A DNA stretch of 64,000 bases from Oscillospiraceae bacterium (GTDB lineage Bacteria > Bacillota > Clostridia > Oscillospirales > Oscillospiraceae). The first letter of the stretch is position 1; every line of letters begins with the position of its first letter. Under the pieces are notes generated by a model, which made no database searches, was not told where the DNA came from, and saw only the letters and a list, made by a program, of their open reading frames with translations. Positions 8,361 to 17,370 of this stretch are shown one piece after another. Made by a program: the position numbers and the translations under genes. The stretch is from NCBI GenBank assembly GCA_017395935.1, contig JAFQNL010000004.1:1-64000 (forward strand), in the 5' to 3' direction.

Positions 8361-9427
8361 CTCTCTCCCTCCAGTTCGATCACATGAAAGCCCGCCGCCT
8401 TTTTCAGCCGGTTGGCCACGGCAAGACCCAGCCCGGTACTCTCCGGACACTGGGCATAGATCTGATCCACCTGCCGCTCGTCAAAGCTGCGCAGGACGGA
8501 AAAGACGTTTCTGGCCTGCTGGGTCATATCGTGCAGGGGGCCAAGAACGGCCACCTGACTGGTGGGAAAGTGTCCGGCAAACTCCTCAAAGCAGATTACG
8601 CCGGTAGTAGGGCCACCCTGACGGGCGATATAGTCGGCCGTCTTTTCCGCCGCTCCCGTCACCACCGTTACCGGGGCCTTGGGGGCGTAGTGGCGGTACT
8701 TCATGCCCGGGGCCCGGGGCTGCTCGCTCCCGGACATCTGGCGCAGGGTGGCAGGGTCCCGCTGGATGGGGCCGCAGAGCGCTTCCAGCAGCTCCAGCGG
8801 CATTCCGCCCGGCCGAAGCAGACAGGGCGTCGGGCCGGTCAGGTCGATAATCGTGCTCTCCACTCCCACCCGGCAGTCTCCGCCGTCCACTACGGCGGCG
8901 ATCCGGCCGCCTACATCCTCCAGCACTTCCGCCGCTCTGGTGCAGCTGGGCCGGCCGGAGGTATTGGCCGAGGGCGCGGCGATGGGCCGGTCGGCCCGGC
9001 GGATAATCTCCAGCGTCACCGGATGGTCCGGGCAGCGGATCCCCACCGTATCCAGCCCTCCGGTGGTCCGGTCGGGAACAATGGGGTCCCGCTTCAGGAT
9101 CATGGTCAGCGGACCCGGCCAGAAGGCCTCGGCCAGCTCATAGGCCAGCTCAGGCACCTGACGGCAGTACCGGTCCAGCCAGCTCCTGTCATTGGGCACA
9201 TGGATGATCAGCGGGTTATCCGACGGACGGCCCTTGGCCTGATAGATAGAGGCTACCGCCTCCGGGTCCAGCGCGTCGGCGCCCAGGCCGTAGACGGTCT
9301 CGGTGGGCAGGGCCACCAGCTGACCCGACCGGATCAGCTCTGCCGCCCGGTCCAGCTGGCTGTCATAGCCTTCGGTCTGGGGAATGGTCAGTAATAAGGT
9401 CTCCAAAGAGGATCTCTTCTTTCTCAA
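8357..9427 (-). CDS. L-threonylcarbamoyladenylate synthase (Sua5/YwlC type)
   Basis: Makes threonylcarbamoyl-AMP from threonine, bicarbonate and ATP for the t6A37 modification of ANN-reading tRNAs. The YrdC domain occupies roughly residues 25-215, with PTETVYGLGADAL and KGRPSDNPL near the start. A C-terminal Sua5 domain follows, so this is the long form (about 350 residues). The frame opens at a TTG overlapping the prfA stop by 4 bp; a second TTG at 9406 would give the more usual N-terminus and is equally possible. It is coupled to coaE downstream. The prfA-sua5 pairing is common in Firmicutes. Confidence 0.92.
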   Translation of the reverse strand: MRKKRSSLETLLLTIPQTEGYDSQLDRAAELIRSGQLVALPTETVYGLGADALDPEAVASIYQAKGRPSDNPLIIHVPNDRSWLDRYCRQVPELAYELAEAFWPGPLTMILKRDPIVPDRTTGGLDTVGIRCPDHPVTLEIIRRADRPIAAPSANTSGRPSCTRAAEVLEDVGGRIAAVVDGGDCRVGVESTIIDLTGPTPCLLRPGGMPLELLEALCGPIQRDPATLRQMSGSEQPRAPGMKYRHYAPKAPVTVVTGAAEKTADYIARQGGPTTGVICFEEFAGHFPTSQVAVLGPLHDMTQQARNVFSVLRSFDERQVDQIYAQCPESTGLGLAVANRLKKAAGFHVIELEGER

Positions 9428-10503
9428 AGTGAAGACTGGTGGCCCAGTCTGGCCAGCTCCTCTGCCTGATGGGCAGAGGCGAGGGCGTCGATGAACTCGT
9501 CCAGTCCGCCGTCCAGAACGGCGTCGATCTGATAGAGGGTAAGGCCGATCCGGTGGTCGGTCACCCGTCCCTGAGGGAAATTATAGGTCCGGATCCGCTC
9601 ATTGCGCATTCCCGAGCCCACCTGACTCCGCCGCTCCTGGGTGACGGCGTCGGCCTGCTGCTGGGCCTTCTGCTGCCAGAGGCGGGAACGGAGGATCTGC
9701 AGGGCCTTCTCCTTGTTCTGGAGCTGGCTGCGCTGGTCCTGACACTCGACCACCATGCCGGTGGGCAGATGGGTGATCCGGATGGCCGAGGAGGTTTTGT
9801 TGATATGCTGTCCCCCGGCACCCGAGGAACGGAAGGTGTCAATCCGCAGGTCTTTCCGGTCCAGCTCCAGCTCCACCTCGTCCACCTGAGGCAGGACGGC
9901 CACCGTGGCCGTGGAGGTATGGATCCGGCCGCCGGACTCGGTCTCGGGGACCCGCTGGACCCGATGGACACCGCTTTCAAACTTCATTCGGGAATAGGCG
10001 CCCGGGCTTTCAATGGCAAAGACCAGCTCCTTCACCCCGCCCAGCTCGGTCAGGCTGGAAGAGAGGATCTGGGTCTGCCAGCGGCGCTTATCGGCGTACA
10101 TGGTGTACATCCGGTAGAGGGAGTGGGCAAAGAGGGCGGCCTCTTCCCCTCCTACGCCGGCCCGGATCTCCACGATTACGCTCTTTTCGTCGTTGGGGTC
10201 CCGGGGCAGCAGCAGGATGGTCAGTTGCCGATCCAGCGCCTCCAGCGCCTCTTTTCCGCCCCGGAGCTCCTCCCGGGCCAGCTCCCTCACTTCGGGGTCC
10301 GGGTCGCTGAGCATGAGCTGGGCAGCTTCCAGCTCCTCCGCCCGGGCCATCCGGCGGCGGTAGGCGGTAACAACCTCCTCCAGCTCGGCCAGCTCCCGGT
10401 TGAGCCGGGCCACCAGCCCGGCGTCGGAATAGGTCTCCGGGGCAGAGAGCTTGGCCTGAAGGACGCTGTAACGGTTATCCAGTTGGCGCAGTTTCTCTAA
10501 CAT
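9424..10503 (-). CDS. prfA: Peptide chain release factor 1
   Basis: Recognises UAA and UAG and triggers peptide release on the ribosome. The 359-residue product has the GGQ catalytic motif (residues 230-232 within SSGAGGQHINKTSSA) and a PxT-type codon-recognition tripeptide, PET, at 186-188, as in class RF1. The N-terminal half is charged and helical. Size is normal. It starts 3 bp after the ydcF-type gene and its stop overlaps the next gene. Confidence 0.96.
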   Translation of the reverse strand: MLEKLRQLDNRYSVLQAKLSAPETYSDAGLVARLNRELAELEEVVTAYRRRMARAEELEAAQLMLSDPDPEVRELAREELRGGKEALEALDRQLTILLLPRDPNDEKSVIVEIRAGVGGEEAALFAHSLYRMYTMYADKRRWQTQILSSSLTELGGVKELVFAIESPGAYSRMKFESGVHRVQRVPETESGGRIHTSTATVAVLPQVDEVELELDRKDLRIDTFRSSGAGGQHINKTSSAIRITHLPTGMVVECQDQRSQLQNKEKALQILRSRLWQQKAQQQADAVTQERRSQVGSGMRNERIRTYNFPQGRVTDHRIGLTLYQIDAVLDGGLDEFIDALASAHQAEELARLGHQSSL

Positions 10504-10506
10504 ATA

Positions 10507-11079
10507 TTATCCGTCCAGCAGTAAGGATTTCACAAAGGCCGGTCCCTCCCGAAGGACAGACCAGAGCCAGGAGGAAAAGGTGGGCATGGGCGCTGCCAGT
10601 GTAGAGCAGTCCAGCCCGTAGCGCCCGGCGATCATACGCACCCGGGCCAGATGGAAGCCGTTGGAGACGATTGTCATATGCTCCCATTCAATGCCCCGCT
10701 CCTCCAGCAGAGCAAGGGTATTGGCAATATTGGTATCAGTACTGGTGGAGTCCTCCTCCAGCAAAATCCGCTGGGGATCGATCCCCTGTCCGGCCAGATA
10801 GTCGGCCATAGCCCGAGCCTCGCTGATGGGCTCGTCACTGCCTTTTCCGCCGCTGACCACGATCAGAGGATAGCTGCCCTGCTCCCGCTCCGCTTCCAGA
10901 AAGGCCAGCGCCCGGTCCAGCCGGGCCCGCAGGGCAGGAGAGGGCTCCTCGCCCCAGATCTTGCAGCCCAGTATCAGAACCAGATCGCTCTCTCCCCGGA
11001 TCTCATCCCGGGCCGAGAGCAGAATATAACCCTCCAGTATCAGCAGCAGGCCCAGACAGAGGGCCAGCAGCCGGAGCAT
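10507..11079 (-). CDS. YdcF/SanA-like DUF218 membrane-anchored protein
   Basis: The 190-residue protein starts at the ATG at 11079, which shares one base with the stop of the ABC-F gene (TGATG). A single hydrophobic segment (about residues 2-20) would anchor it, and the DUF218 domain follows, with LILGCKIWGEEP and VVSGGKGSDEPISEA segments. DUF218 proteins have been linked to envelope processes such as vancomycin sensitivity and lipid-carrier metabolism in other bacteria; the reaction here is unknown. The company of murF, ddl and uppP is consistent with a wall role. Confidence 0.85.
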   Translation of the reverse strand: MLRLLALCLGLLLILEGYILLSARDEIRGESDLVLILGCKIWGEEPSPALRARLDRALAFLEAEREQGSYPLIVVSGGKGSDEPISEARAMADYLAGQGIDPQRILLEEDSTSTDTNIANTLALLEERGIEWEHMTIVSNGFHLARVRMIAGRYGLDCSTLAAPMPTFSSWLWSVLREGPAFVKSLLLDG

Positions 11080-12980
11080 CACCGGTCGGCCTCCGCCAGC
11101 TGCTCGGAAAGTTCTTCCCATTTTTCATACGCCTCCGTCAGCTGCTCTTCCAGAGCGGTCTGGGCCTCGGTCAGCTCCTGCAGCTTCTGGTAGTCGGTGG
11201 CGGCCAGCGCCATCGCCTCTTCCAGAGCGGCCTGCTCCTCCTCCAGCCTGGTGATCCGCCGTTCGGCGGCCCGGAGGTCCTTTTCCAGCTGCTTGGTGCC
11301 TCCCTGAACCTTTTCCTTTTTCGGCTTCTTCTCCGGCTGGAACCGGGGCACGCCGCGCAGCTCTTCCTCTCTGGCCTTCTTCTTCAGCCAGGCCTGATAG
11401 TCGCCCCGGAAGTCGGTAATCCTGCCGTCCTCCAGAAACCAGATCCGGGTGGCGAAGCGGTCGATAAAGTATCGGTCGTGGGAGACGAAGAGCAGCGCCC
11501 CTTCAAAGTCCTCCACCGAGCTCTCGATCCATTCCCGGGAGGTAATATCCAGATGGTTGGTCGGTTCGTCCAGAATGAGCAGATTGATATTCTTTGCCAT
11601 CAGCTGGCACAGCTTGAGCCGGGAGCGTTCGCCGCCGGAGAGGGTGGCGACCGGCTTGAATACATCCTCTCCACGGAAGCGGAAGGCGCCCAGCCGGTCT
11701 CTGGCCTCCTGCGCCGAGCAGTTGTCCTCCCAGAGCAGGGTCTCAAAGAGGTTACGCTCGGGATGGTCAAAGATGACGATCTGGGGCAGGTAGCCGTATT
11801 TCACCGTGGGACCGAAGCGGAACTTGCCCGTATCCGGCCGCTCCTCCTCCAGCAGCAGCTTGAGGAAGGTGGTCTTTCCGGTTCCGTTGTCGCCCAGAAT
11901 GGCGATCCGTTCGCCCCCCAGCACCTCCAGCTCCACGCTGGAGAAGAGGCAGCGTCCCCCGTAGCTCTTGGAAATATTCTCGGCGGTAAAGAGCATATCG
12001 CCCTTGAATTCCTGCTGGCTGAAGCCCACCCGGATGGCCTTTTCCGGGCCTATGGGCTTATCCTGCGTCCGCATCCGCTCGATCCGCTTTTCCATAGAGA
12101 AGGCTCTCTTATAGGTTTTATCCATGCCCTTGAAGGCCCAGAGACGGAGCTTTTCCGCCGCCTCCTCCAGCTGGGCGATTTTGGCCTGTTCCTTTTCATA
12201 CTGACGAAGCTGCTCCAGATAGCGCCGCTCCTTCTCCACAGTATAGAAGCTGTAATTGCCCGAGTAGAACTGCGCTTTGCCCCGTTCGATCTCAATGATC
12301 CGGCCCACCACCCGGTCCAGAAAATACCGGTCGTGGGAGATGGCCAACACAGTGCCCTTAAAATGGTCCAGATACTCCTCCAGCCACTCGGTCGCGTGGA
12401 GGTCCAGATGGTTGGTGGGCTCATCCAGCAGCAGGATATCCGTATCCTCCAGAATGAGCCGGGCCAGATTTACCCGGGTCTTTTCGCCGCCGGAAAGCTG
12501 GTCAAACTGCTGGGCCCGCATGGCCGGAGGGATTTCCAGACCATTGCACACTTTACCCAGCCGAACGGTGGTATCGTAGCCCCCCTCGGCCTCGAAGCTG
12601 TGGCTCAGACTGTCGTAGCGCTCCAGCACCCCCCGGGAACTGTCTCCGGCGGCCATCCTGGCTGCCAGCTCCTCCAGCTCCCGCTCCTTCTTATGGAGCC
12701 GGGCAAAGGCGGTATCCAGTACGTCCTCCACCGTATATCCCTCCGGATAGACGGGGATCTGGGAAATCAGGCCCAGCTTCTTGCCCGGAGCGATGGCCAG
12801 CTCTCCCTCATCGTAGTCGTATTCTCCGGTGAGGATCTTAAAGAGGGTGGTCTTGCCGCAGCCGTTCTTGCCCAGAATACCCACCCGCTCGCCGGAATCG
12901 ACCTGAAAGGTCAGGCCGTCCAGCAGATTGTCGCCGATCTCAAAGCTCTTGATCAGATTTTTAACGCTAATGTCGATCAT
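11079..12980 (-). CDS. ABC-F family ATPase
   Basis: A 633-residue soluble protein with two ABC domains and no membrane part, as in ribosome-associated ABC-F factors (YdiF/Uup/EttA group). Domain 1 has Walker A GKNGCGKTT near 38-46, signature LSGGEKTRVNLA and Walker B LLLDEPTNHLD. The inter-domain linker is a charged helix, domain 2 has GDNGTGKTT and a second LSGGERSRLKL/LILDEPTNHLD, and the C-terminus (about 540-633) is a coiled coil. Such proteins act at the ribosomal E site and some give antibiotic resistance. The C-terminal coiled coil favours the Uup/YdiF type over a dedicated resistance factor. Confidence 0.92.
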   Translation of the reverse strand: MIDISVKNLIKSFEIGDNLLDGLTFQVDSGERVGILGKNGCGKTTLFKILTGEYDYDEGELAIAPGKKLGLISQIPVYPEGYTVEDVLDTAFARLHKKERELEELAARMAAGDSSRGVLERYDSLSHSFEAEGGYDTTVRLGKVCNGLEIPPAMRAQQFDQLSGGEKTRVNLARLILEDTDILLLDEPTNHLDLHATEWLEEYLDHFKGTVLAISHDRYFLDRVVGRIIEIERGKAQFYSGNYSFYTVEKERRYLEQLRQYEKEQAKIAQLEEAAEKLRLWAFKGMDKTYKRAFSMEKRIERMRTQDKPIGPEKAIRVGFSQQEFKGDMLFTAENISKSYGGRCLFSSVELEVLGGERIAILGDNGTGKTTFLKLLLEEERPDTGKFRFGPTVKYGYLPQIVIFDHPERNLFETLLWEDNCSAQEARDRLGAFRFRGEDVFKPVATLSGGERSRLKLCQLMAKNINLLILDEPTNHLDITSREWIESSVEDFEGALLFVSHDRYFIDRFATRIWFLEDGRITDFRGDYQAWLKKKAREEELRGVPRFQPEKKPKKEKVQGGTKQLEKDLRAAERRITRLEEEQAALEEAMALAATDYQKLQELTEAQTALEEQLTEAYEKWEELSEQLAEADR

Positions 12981-13025
12981 AACTGTTATGGTTCTTTCTC
13001 TCCGAGCCTGCCGTCGGCGGCCCGG

Positions 13026-14414
13026 TCATTTATCTTCGGTCACTCGCTTGATGTAATCCACGATCTCCTCAAAGCGCATTCCCCGGCTGGCTTTGCAGAG
13101 GAAGACAGAGCCAGGCTGGAGCACCTGATCCAGCACCACCTTGGCCTCCTCCTTGTCCGGACGCTCATAGACCTCGGTCATGCCCGCGTCCCGGGCTCCC
13201 CGGGCGATCGAGGCGCCCAGCTGGCCCACGGTAATCAGACAGTCAATTCCGCTGGCTCCTACAAAGCGGCCCACCGACTCGTGGAGCACGCTGCCCAGCT
13301 CTCCCAGCTCCAGCATATCGCCCAGAACGGCCACCCGCTGGGCGCCGGAATACTTGGCCAGCACATCCACGGCCGCCCGCATGGACTGGGGATTGGCGTT
13401 ATAGGTATCGTTGAGAACGGTAACGCCCTGCTTGCAGCGCAGGATATCCATACGCATCTTGGTCGGGGTGAAATCGTTGATGCCGGCGGCAATCTCCTCA
13501 TTGCTCAGGCCGAAATGGCTGCCCACAGCGGCGGCGGCCAGCGCGGCATGATAAAGATGGCGGCCCAGACAGTGGATCTCGGTCTCCAGCTGGCCGGCGG
13601 GGGTACAGGCCCGGAGAATCATATTGTCTCCCTTGCCCTCCCGGATATCCAGACAGCGGAAGTCGTCCTCTTCCCCCTCGCCGCACCAGAGGATGGGATG
13701 GATCAGCCGGTCTTCCAGCAGGCGCAGCAGAGGATCGTCCCCGTTGAGCACGGCGATACCGCCCTTCTTCAGTCCGTTGAAGATCTCGGCCTTGGCCTGC
13801 AGGGTATTCTGACGGCTGCCCAGATTTTCAATATGGGCATCGCCGATATTGGTGATCACCGCCACGTCGGGCCGGGCGATCCGGGTGAGGTAGTCGATTT
13901 CTCCCTCGTGGTTCATGCCCATCTCCACCACGGCAATCTGGTGGCTCCGGTCCAGCCGGAAGAGGGTCTTGGGCAGGCCAATATTATTATTAAAGTTGCC
14001 CTGTGTCTTGAGTACCCGGTACTTCCGGGCCAGGACGGAGGCAATCATATCCTTGGTGGTAGTCTTGCCTACGCTGCCGGTGACGCCTACTACCTGAAGA
14101 TCAAACTTCATCCGGTAGGCCCGGGCCAGATCGCCCAGAGCGGTCATGGTGTCCCGGACAAGGATATAGAACCGGTCGGGCCGGAGGTTCTCCGGCTCCC
14201 GCTGGGTCAGGCAGCCCAGAGCGCCGGTATCCAGCGCCTGGTCCAGGTAACGATGGCCGTCAAAATTCTCCCCCACCAGAGGCACGAAGAGAGACTCCGG
14301 GTGCATAGCCCGGCTGTCGGTATCCACTTCGGTAACGGCAACTGAGAGCGGATAGTCCCCCAGCAGTCTGCCGCCGGTGGCCTGCAGAATCTCAGATACG
14401 GTCAATGCTTCCAT
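13026..14414 (-). CDS. murF: UDP-MurNAc-tripeptide--D-Ala-D-Ala ligase
   Basis: Adds the D-Ala-D-Ala dipeptide to the UDP-MurNAc tripeptide, the last cytoplasmic peptide step of peptidoglycan synthesis. The 462-residue protein has an N-terminal UDP-binding domain, the central ATPase motif TGSVGKTTTKD at about 112-122, and the Mur ligase C-terminal domain with LNDTYNANPQSM. It lies 6 bp after ddl, which makes its substrate dipeptide, so the two form a functional pair. Confidence 0.95.
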   Translation of the reverse strand: MEALTVSEILQATGGRLLGDYPLSVAVTEVDTDSRAMHPESLFVPLVGENFDGHRYLDQALDTGALGCLTQREPENLRPDRFYILVRDTMTALGDLARAYRMKFDLQVVGVTGSVGKTTTKDMIASVLARKYRVLKTQGNFNNNIGLPKTLFRLDRSHQIAVVEMGMNHEGEIDYLTRIARPDVAVITNIGDAHIENLGSRQNTLQAKAEIFNGLKKGGIAVLNGDDPLLRLLEDRLIHPILWCGEGEEDDFRCLDIREGKGDNMILRACTPAGQLETEIHCLGRHLYHAALAAAAVGSHFGLSNEEIAAGINDFTPTKMRMDILRCKQGVTVLNDTYNANPQSMRAAVDVLAKYSGAQRVAVLGDMLELGELGSVLHESVGRFVGASGIDCLITVGQLGASIARGARDAGMTEVYERPDKEEAKVVLDQVLQPGSVFLCKASRGMRFEEIVDYIKRVTEDK

Positions 14415-14420
14415 ATACGC

Positions 14421-15470
14421 TTATCCCTCTCTCGCTTTCAAAGACTCTTCAATAATCATTTCGCACAGTCTGCCATAGTCGATTCCTACGGCGGCCGCCT
14501 CCTGGGGCACCAGACTGGTGGGCGTCATACCGGGCAGGGTATTGATCTCCAGAAACCAGGGCGTTCCATCCTCGGTGAGGATAAAGTCGGCCCGGGAATA
14601 GACGGCCAGACCCAGAGTCCGGAAGACGGTATCGGTGGCCTTGGCAATGGCAGCCTCCCACTCCGGGGGAATGGGGGCGGGAGTGATCTCCACCGTAGCG
14701 CCCGGCTGGTATTTATTCTCGTAATCGTAAAAGCCCTCTTTGGGAATGATCTCAATGGAGGGCAGGGTCCGGCCGCAGAGCCATGCCATCTGGATCTCAC
14801 GACCCTGGATATACTGCTCCAGCACCACTCTGCCGCCGTAATTCAGGCACTCCTCCAGTGCCCGCTCCAGCTCCTGCCGGGTATGGGCGATGGAGACGCC
14901 GATAGAGGAGCCCGAGTCCAGCGGCTTTACAACCACAGGAAGCCGGGTCTCGTCGCAGAGGGCGGGAATATTCCACTTCTGATAGACCACCTTGCGCCAG
15001 GCAGGGGTCTTAACGCCGGTATCCGCGATCAGCCGCTTGGTCAGATCCTTATCCATAGCAATGGCGCTGGGGAAGGAGCCGGAGCCGGTATAGGCGATAC
15101 CCAGCAGGTCAAAGGCAGCCTGAAGGCTGCCGTTCTCGCCGCAGTCTCCGTGGAGGGCCAGATAGACGATATCCGCCGTCCGGCACAGCTCCAGCACCCG
15201 GGGGCCGAACTGGGACCGGCTCTGGTCCTTCCGGCTGGCCCGGATGAGGGCCAGATCAGGGGCCTTGGGGTCTACCCGCTTCCAATGCTGGGGGATGGGG
15301 GCCTGATAGCAGCTCTCCAGCGTACCTTCATAGTCCTCCAGGCCAAAAAACAGGTCTGTCAACGCCACCTGATGCCCTCTGGCCCGCAGCGCCTCGGCCA
15401 CCATTACGCCGGAGGAGAGGGATACGTTCCGCTCGTTGGAAAGTCCGCCGGCCAAAACCACGATCTTCAT
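14421..15470 (-). CDS. ddl: D-alanine--D-alanine ligase
   Basis: Joins two D-alanines using ATP. The 349-residue ATP-grasp protein shows the N-terminal segment GGLSNERNVSLSSG, LALHGDCGENGSLQ, PLDSGSSIGVSIAH and the C-terminal EINTLPGMTPTSLVPQ, all typical of Ddl. It is the first gene of the leftward wall/translation run, with a GGAGG site before the ATG and a promoter at 15530-15558. The residue deciding D-Ala versus D-Lac use cannot be judged safely by eye. Confidence 0.95.
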   Translation of the reverse strand: MKIVVLAGGLSNERNVSLSSGVMVAEALRARGHQVALTDLFFGLEDYEGTLESCYQAPIPQHWKRVDPKAPDLALIRASRKDQSRSQFGPRVLELCRTADIVYLALHGDCGENGSLQAAFDLLGIAYTGSGSFPSAIAMDKDLTKRLIADTGVKTPAWRKVVYQKWNIPALCDETRLPVVVKPLDSGSSIGVSIAHTRQELERALEECLNYGGRVVLEQYIQGREIQMAWLCGRTLPSIEIIPKEGFYDYENKYQPGATVEITPAPIPPEWEAAIAKATDTVFRTLGLAVYSRADFILTEDGTPWFLEINTLPGMTPTSLVPQEAAAVGIDYGRLCEMIIEESLKAREG

Positions 15471-15529
15471 GGATTTCCTCCTTACTAACGGCCCCTATGG
15501 GCCGGAAAACACCTAGTCATACAGTTTAG

Positions 15530-15558
15530 AGTATACCATACTTGCCCGGCGGGAACAA
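15530..15558 (-). promoter_or_regulatory. Sigma-A-type promoter for the ddl-murF run
   Basis: On the minus strand TTGTTC (15553-15558) and TATACT (15530-15535) are 17 bp apart. The -10 box lies 59 bp before the ddl start codon. Few other promoters are obvious to the left, so it may drive much of the 14-kb run. Confidence 0.6.
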
Positions 15559-15773
15559 GGTCAATCTGCAACTTTTCAGACGCCGGGCCCCAAAATCCCC
15601 CGGCCCGCCCCCTTCCGGCCCCGGAGACGGGGGGAAAATCAGGGGCTGACCGTTTTGCAAGAAAGCGCTGTAAAGTATGCACTTTGTGTTTCTCCCAGCC
15701 ACTCTTTTCCATCCACTGCGCACATCCACCGGATGCCCTTCCGGCTTTCCTTTGAATTTATGCAATTTTTTCC

Positions 15774-15802
15774 TTGCCAACTTGCAGGAAAACAGATATA
15801 CT
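15774..15802 (+). promoter_or_regulatory. Sigma-A-type promoter for the aminotransferase
   Basis: TTGCCA (15774-15779) and TATACT (15797-15802) with a 17-bp spacer, followed by a short leader, an AGGAGG site at about 15824 and a TTG start codon at 15839. Confidence 0.7.
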
Positions 15803-15838
15803 GTTGTAGTGATATTTCTGGACAGGAGGTAGCTCCCC

Positions 15839-17047
15839 TTGAAACCCATTTCCGCCATTGCATCCAACGTTCAGGCCTCCACCACTCTGGCTCTGGACAG
15901 CTTATATAAAGAGATGAAGGCCAGCGGTATCGACGTGATCGGTTTTGCCGCCGGCGAGCCTGACTTTGCCACCCCTGAGCATATCAAGTATGCCGCCATG
16001 GAGTCGGTGGTCAACAACAAGACCAAGTACACCCCCGCTTCGGGTACGCTGGAGCTGAAGAAGGCGGTCTGTCAGCGGCTGAAGGAGGATCTGGATCTGG
16101 ACTACGCTCCCAACCAGATCGTCTGCTCCTCCGGCGCCAAACACTGCGTCTATGTGGCTCTGCGGACGCTGGTCAATCCCGGCGACGAGGTCATCGTCCC
16201 CGCCCCCTACTGGGTCAGCTATGTGGAACTGGTCAAGATGGTGGGTGGTATTCCCGTGACCGTCACCGCCACCGAGGAGGAGGACTTTAAGCTCACTCCG
16301 GAGAAGCTCCAGTCGGTTATTACCCCCAACACCAAGGCCATTATCCTCAACAACCCCTCCAATCCCACCGGTATGCTCTATACCCGCCGGGAGCTGGAGG
16401 CGCTGGCTCAGGTGATGGTGGACAATGACCTCTACGTGATCAGCGACGAGATCTACTACAAGCTGGTCTACGACGGACGGGAGTTTGTCTCTCTGGCCTC
16501 CCTGGGCGAGGAGATTAAAAAGCGCACTCTGATCATCAACGGCGTCTCCAAGAGCTACGCCATGACCGGCTGGCGCCTGGGCTATCTGGCCTGCGAGAGC
16601 TCCATTGCCAAGGCCGCCTCCAACTACCTCAGCCACTCCACCGGCAACCCCTCCTCCATCTCTCAGGCCGCCTCCGTGGTGGCTCTGCGGGAGAGTCAGG
16701 AGACGGTAGAGCAGATGCGTCAGGCCTTTGAGGCCCGGCGGAACTATATGGTAGAGCGGATGAACGCCATCGAGGGCGTCAGCTGTCTGAAGCCGGAGGG
16801 CGCGTTCTATGTGATGATGAACATTAAGAAGCTCATAGGTAAGACCATCTACGGCCGGGTCATCAACTCCTCCGACGACTTCAGCGACGTCTTCCTGAAG
16901 GAGGGTCTGGTCTGTATCGTCCCCTGCTCCGGCTTCGGTATGGAGGGCTTCCTCCGCTGGAGCTATGCCACCTCCATGGAGAATATCAAGGAGGGCATGG
17001 ACCGTCTGGAGCGTTTTCTGGCCGAGGGTCTGGCCGAAGAGGGCTGA
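15839..17047 (+). CDS. Pyridoxal-phosphate aminotransferase, aspartate type (class I)
   Basis: A 402-residue PLP enzyme of the AspB/AspC-like Ib group, expected to transfer amino groups between aspartate (or a similar amino acid) and 2-oxoglutarate. Visible landmarks: FAAGEPDFATP near 36-46, NNPSNPTGMLY, SDEIYYKLVYDG, and the PLP lysine in VSKSYAMTGWR (Lys238). It starts at a TTG preceded by AGGAGG at good spacing; no ATG near the start fits. A strong terminator follows at 17095-17120. It is a single-gene unit diverging from ddl. The exact amino acid specificity is inferred from the family. Confidence 0.92.
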   Translation: MKPISAIASNVQASTTLALDSLYKEMKASGIDVIGFAAGEPDFATPEHIKYAAMESVVNNKTKYTPASGTLELKKAVCQRLKEDLDLDYAPNQIVCSSGAKHCVYVALRTLVNPGDEVIVPAPYWVSYVELVKMVGGIPVTVTATEEEDFKLTPEKLQSVITPNTKAIILNNPSNPTGMLYTRRELEALAQVMVDNDLYVISDEIYYKLVYDGREFVSLASLGEEIKKRTLIINGVSKSYAMTGWRLGYLACESSIAKAASNYLSHSTGNPSSISQAASVVALRESQETVEQMRQAFEARRNYMVERMNAIEGVSCLKPEGAFYVMMNIKKLIGKTIYGRVINSSDDFSDVFLKEGLVCIVPCSGFGMEGFLRWSYATSMENIKEGMDRLERFLAEGLAEEG

Positions 17048-17094
17048 GCACTCCCCCCTTCCGGGCCGATCTCCGGACTGATCCGTTAACCGCG

Positions 17095-17125
17095 AACCCC
17101 CGTGGAACTTCCACGGGGGTTTTTT
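17095..17125 (+). terminator. Rho-independent terminator after the aminotransferase
   Basis: Stem ACCCCCGTGG paired with CCACGGGGGT around a short loop, then TTTTTT. Confidence 0.9.
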
Positions 17126-17157
17126 ATTCCTGTCCGGGCCTGCCGGGAAAAGAAAGA

Positions 17158-17196
17158 TCCCCGTCCATTTGCCAAAGCAAACAGCGGGGTTTTTTC
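17158..17196 (-). terminator. Terminator, probably the original one of the tRNA-Lys cluster
   Basis: A CCCCG/CGGGG stem with weaker inner pairing and T-rich flanks on both strands. It lies 5 bp beyond the attL copy of the tRNA-Lys 3' end. Before phage integration it would have followed tRNA-Lys directly on the minus strand. Confidence 0.6.
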
Positions 17197-17201
17197 TTTC
17201 A

Positions 17202-17244
17202 ATGACCCGTCCGGGGCTCGAACCCGGGACACCCTGCTTAAAAG
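17202..17244. repeat. attL: truncated copy of tRNA-Lys 3' half
   Basis: Forty-three bases identical to 50761-50803, covering the T arm, variable loop and part of the anticodon arm of tRNA-Lys on the minus strand. The 5' half of the tRNA is absent here, so this is not a working tRNA gene. The flanking bases differ on both sides (a/g on the left, c/g on the right), which fixes the repeat length. Confidence 0.95.
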
Positions 17245-17349
17245 CTATGCACAGCAAATTGCTGGATCATAACTGACAACATCCAATCCTGTGAAAATCG
17301 ACGTCAAAAATGGAAGTATCGCAACTATATCAATCACCTGTCAGCCAGT

Positions 17350-17370
17350 AGGTGCAACATAGATGCAACA
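17350..17370 (+). promoter_or_regulatory. Integrase arm-type binding sites, left arm
   Basis: Two direct copies of A-G-R-T-G-C-A-A-C-A (17350-17359 and 17361-17370) spaced 11 bp apart, one DNA turn. The same pair in the same orientation and spacing occurs near attR (50627-50647). This is the layout of arm sites bound by the N-terminal domain of tyrosine integrases. Confidence 0.6.

Larger units (their letters stand above)
15471..15838. other. Divergent intergenic region between ddl and the aminotransferase
   Basis: About 370 bp without a gene. It carries the outward-facing promoters for ddl (left) and for the aminotransferase (right). The middle part (about 15590-15740) has G/C-rich runs and no repeat or structure that I can interpret; short overlapping frames there have no good ribosome site. 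Confidence 0.6.

Noticed and set aside
11478..14345. Plus-strand open frame of 955 codons
   Set aside because: Antisense to the ABC-F and murF genes, low-complexity composition, no start signal; a shadow of biased codon use.
17202..17244. Second tRNA-Lys gene at attL
   Set aside because: Only the 3' half is present; the acceptor 5' strand, D arm and half of the anticodon arm are missing, so it cannot fold or function.
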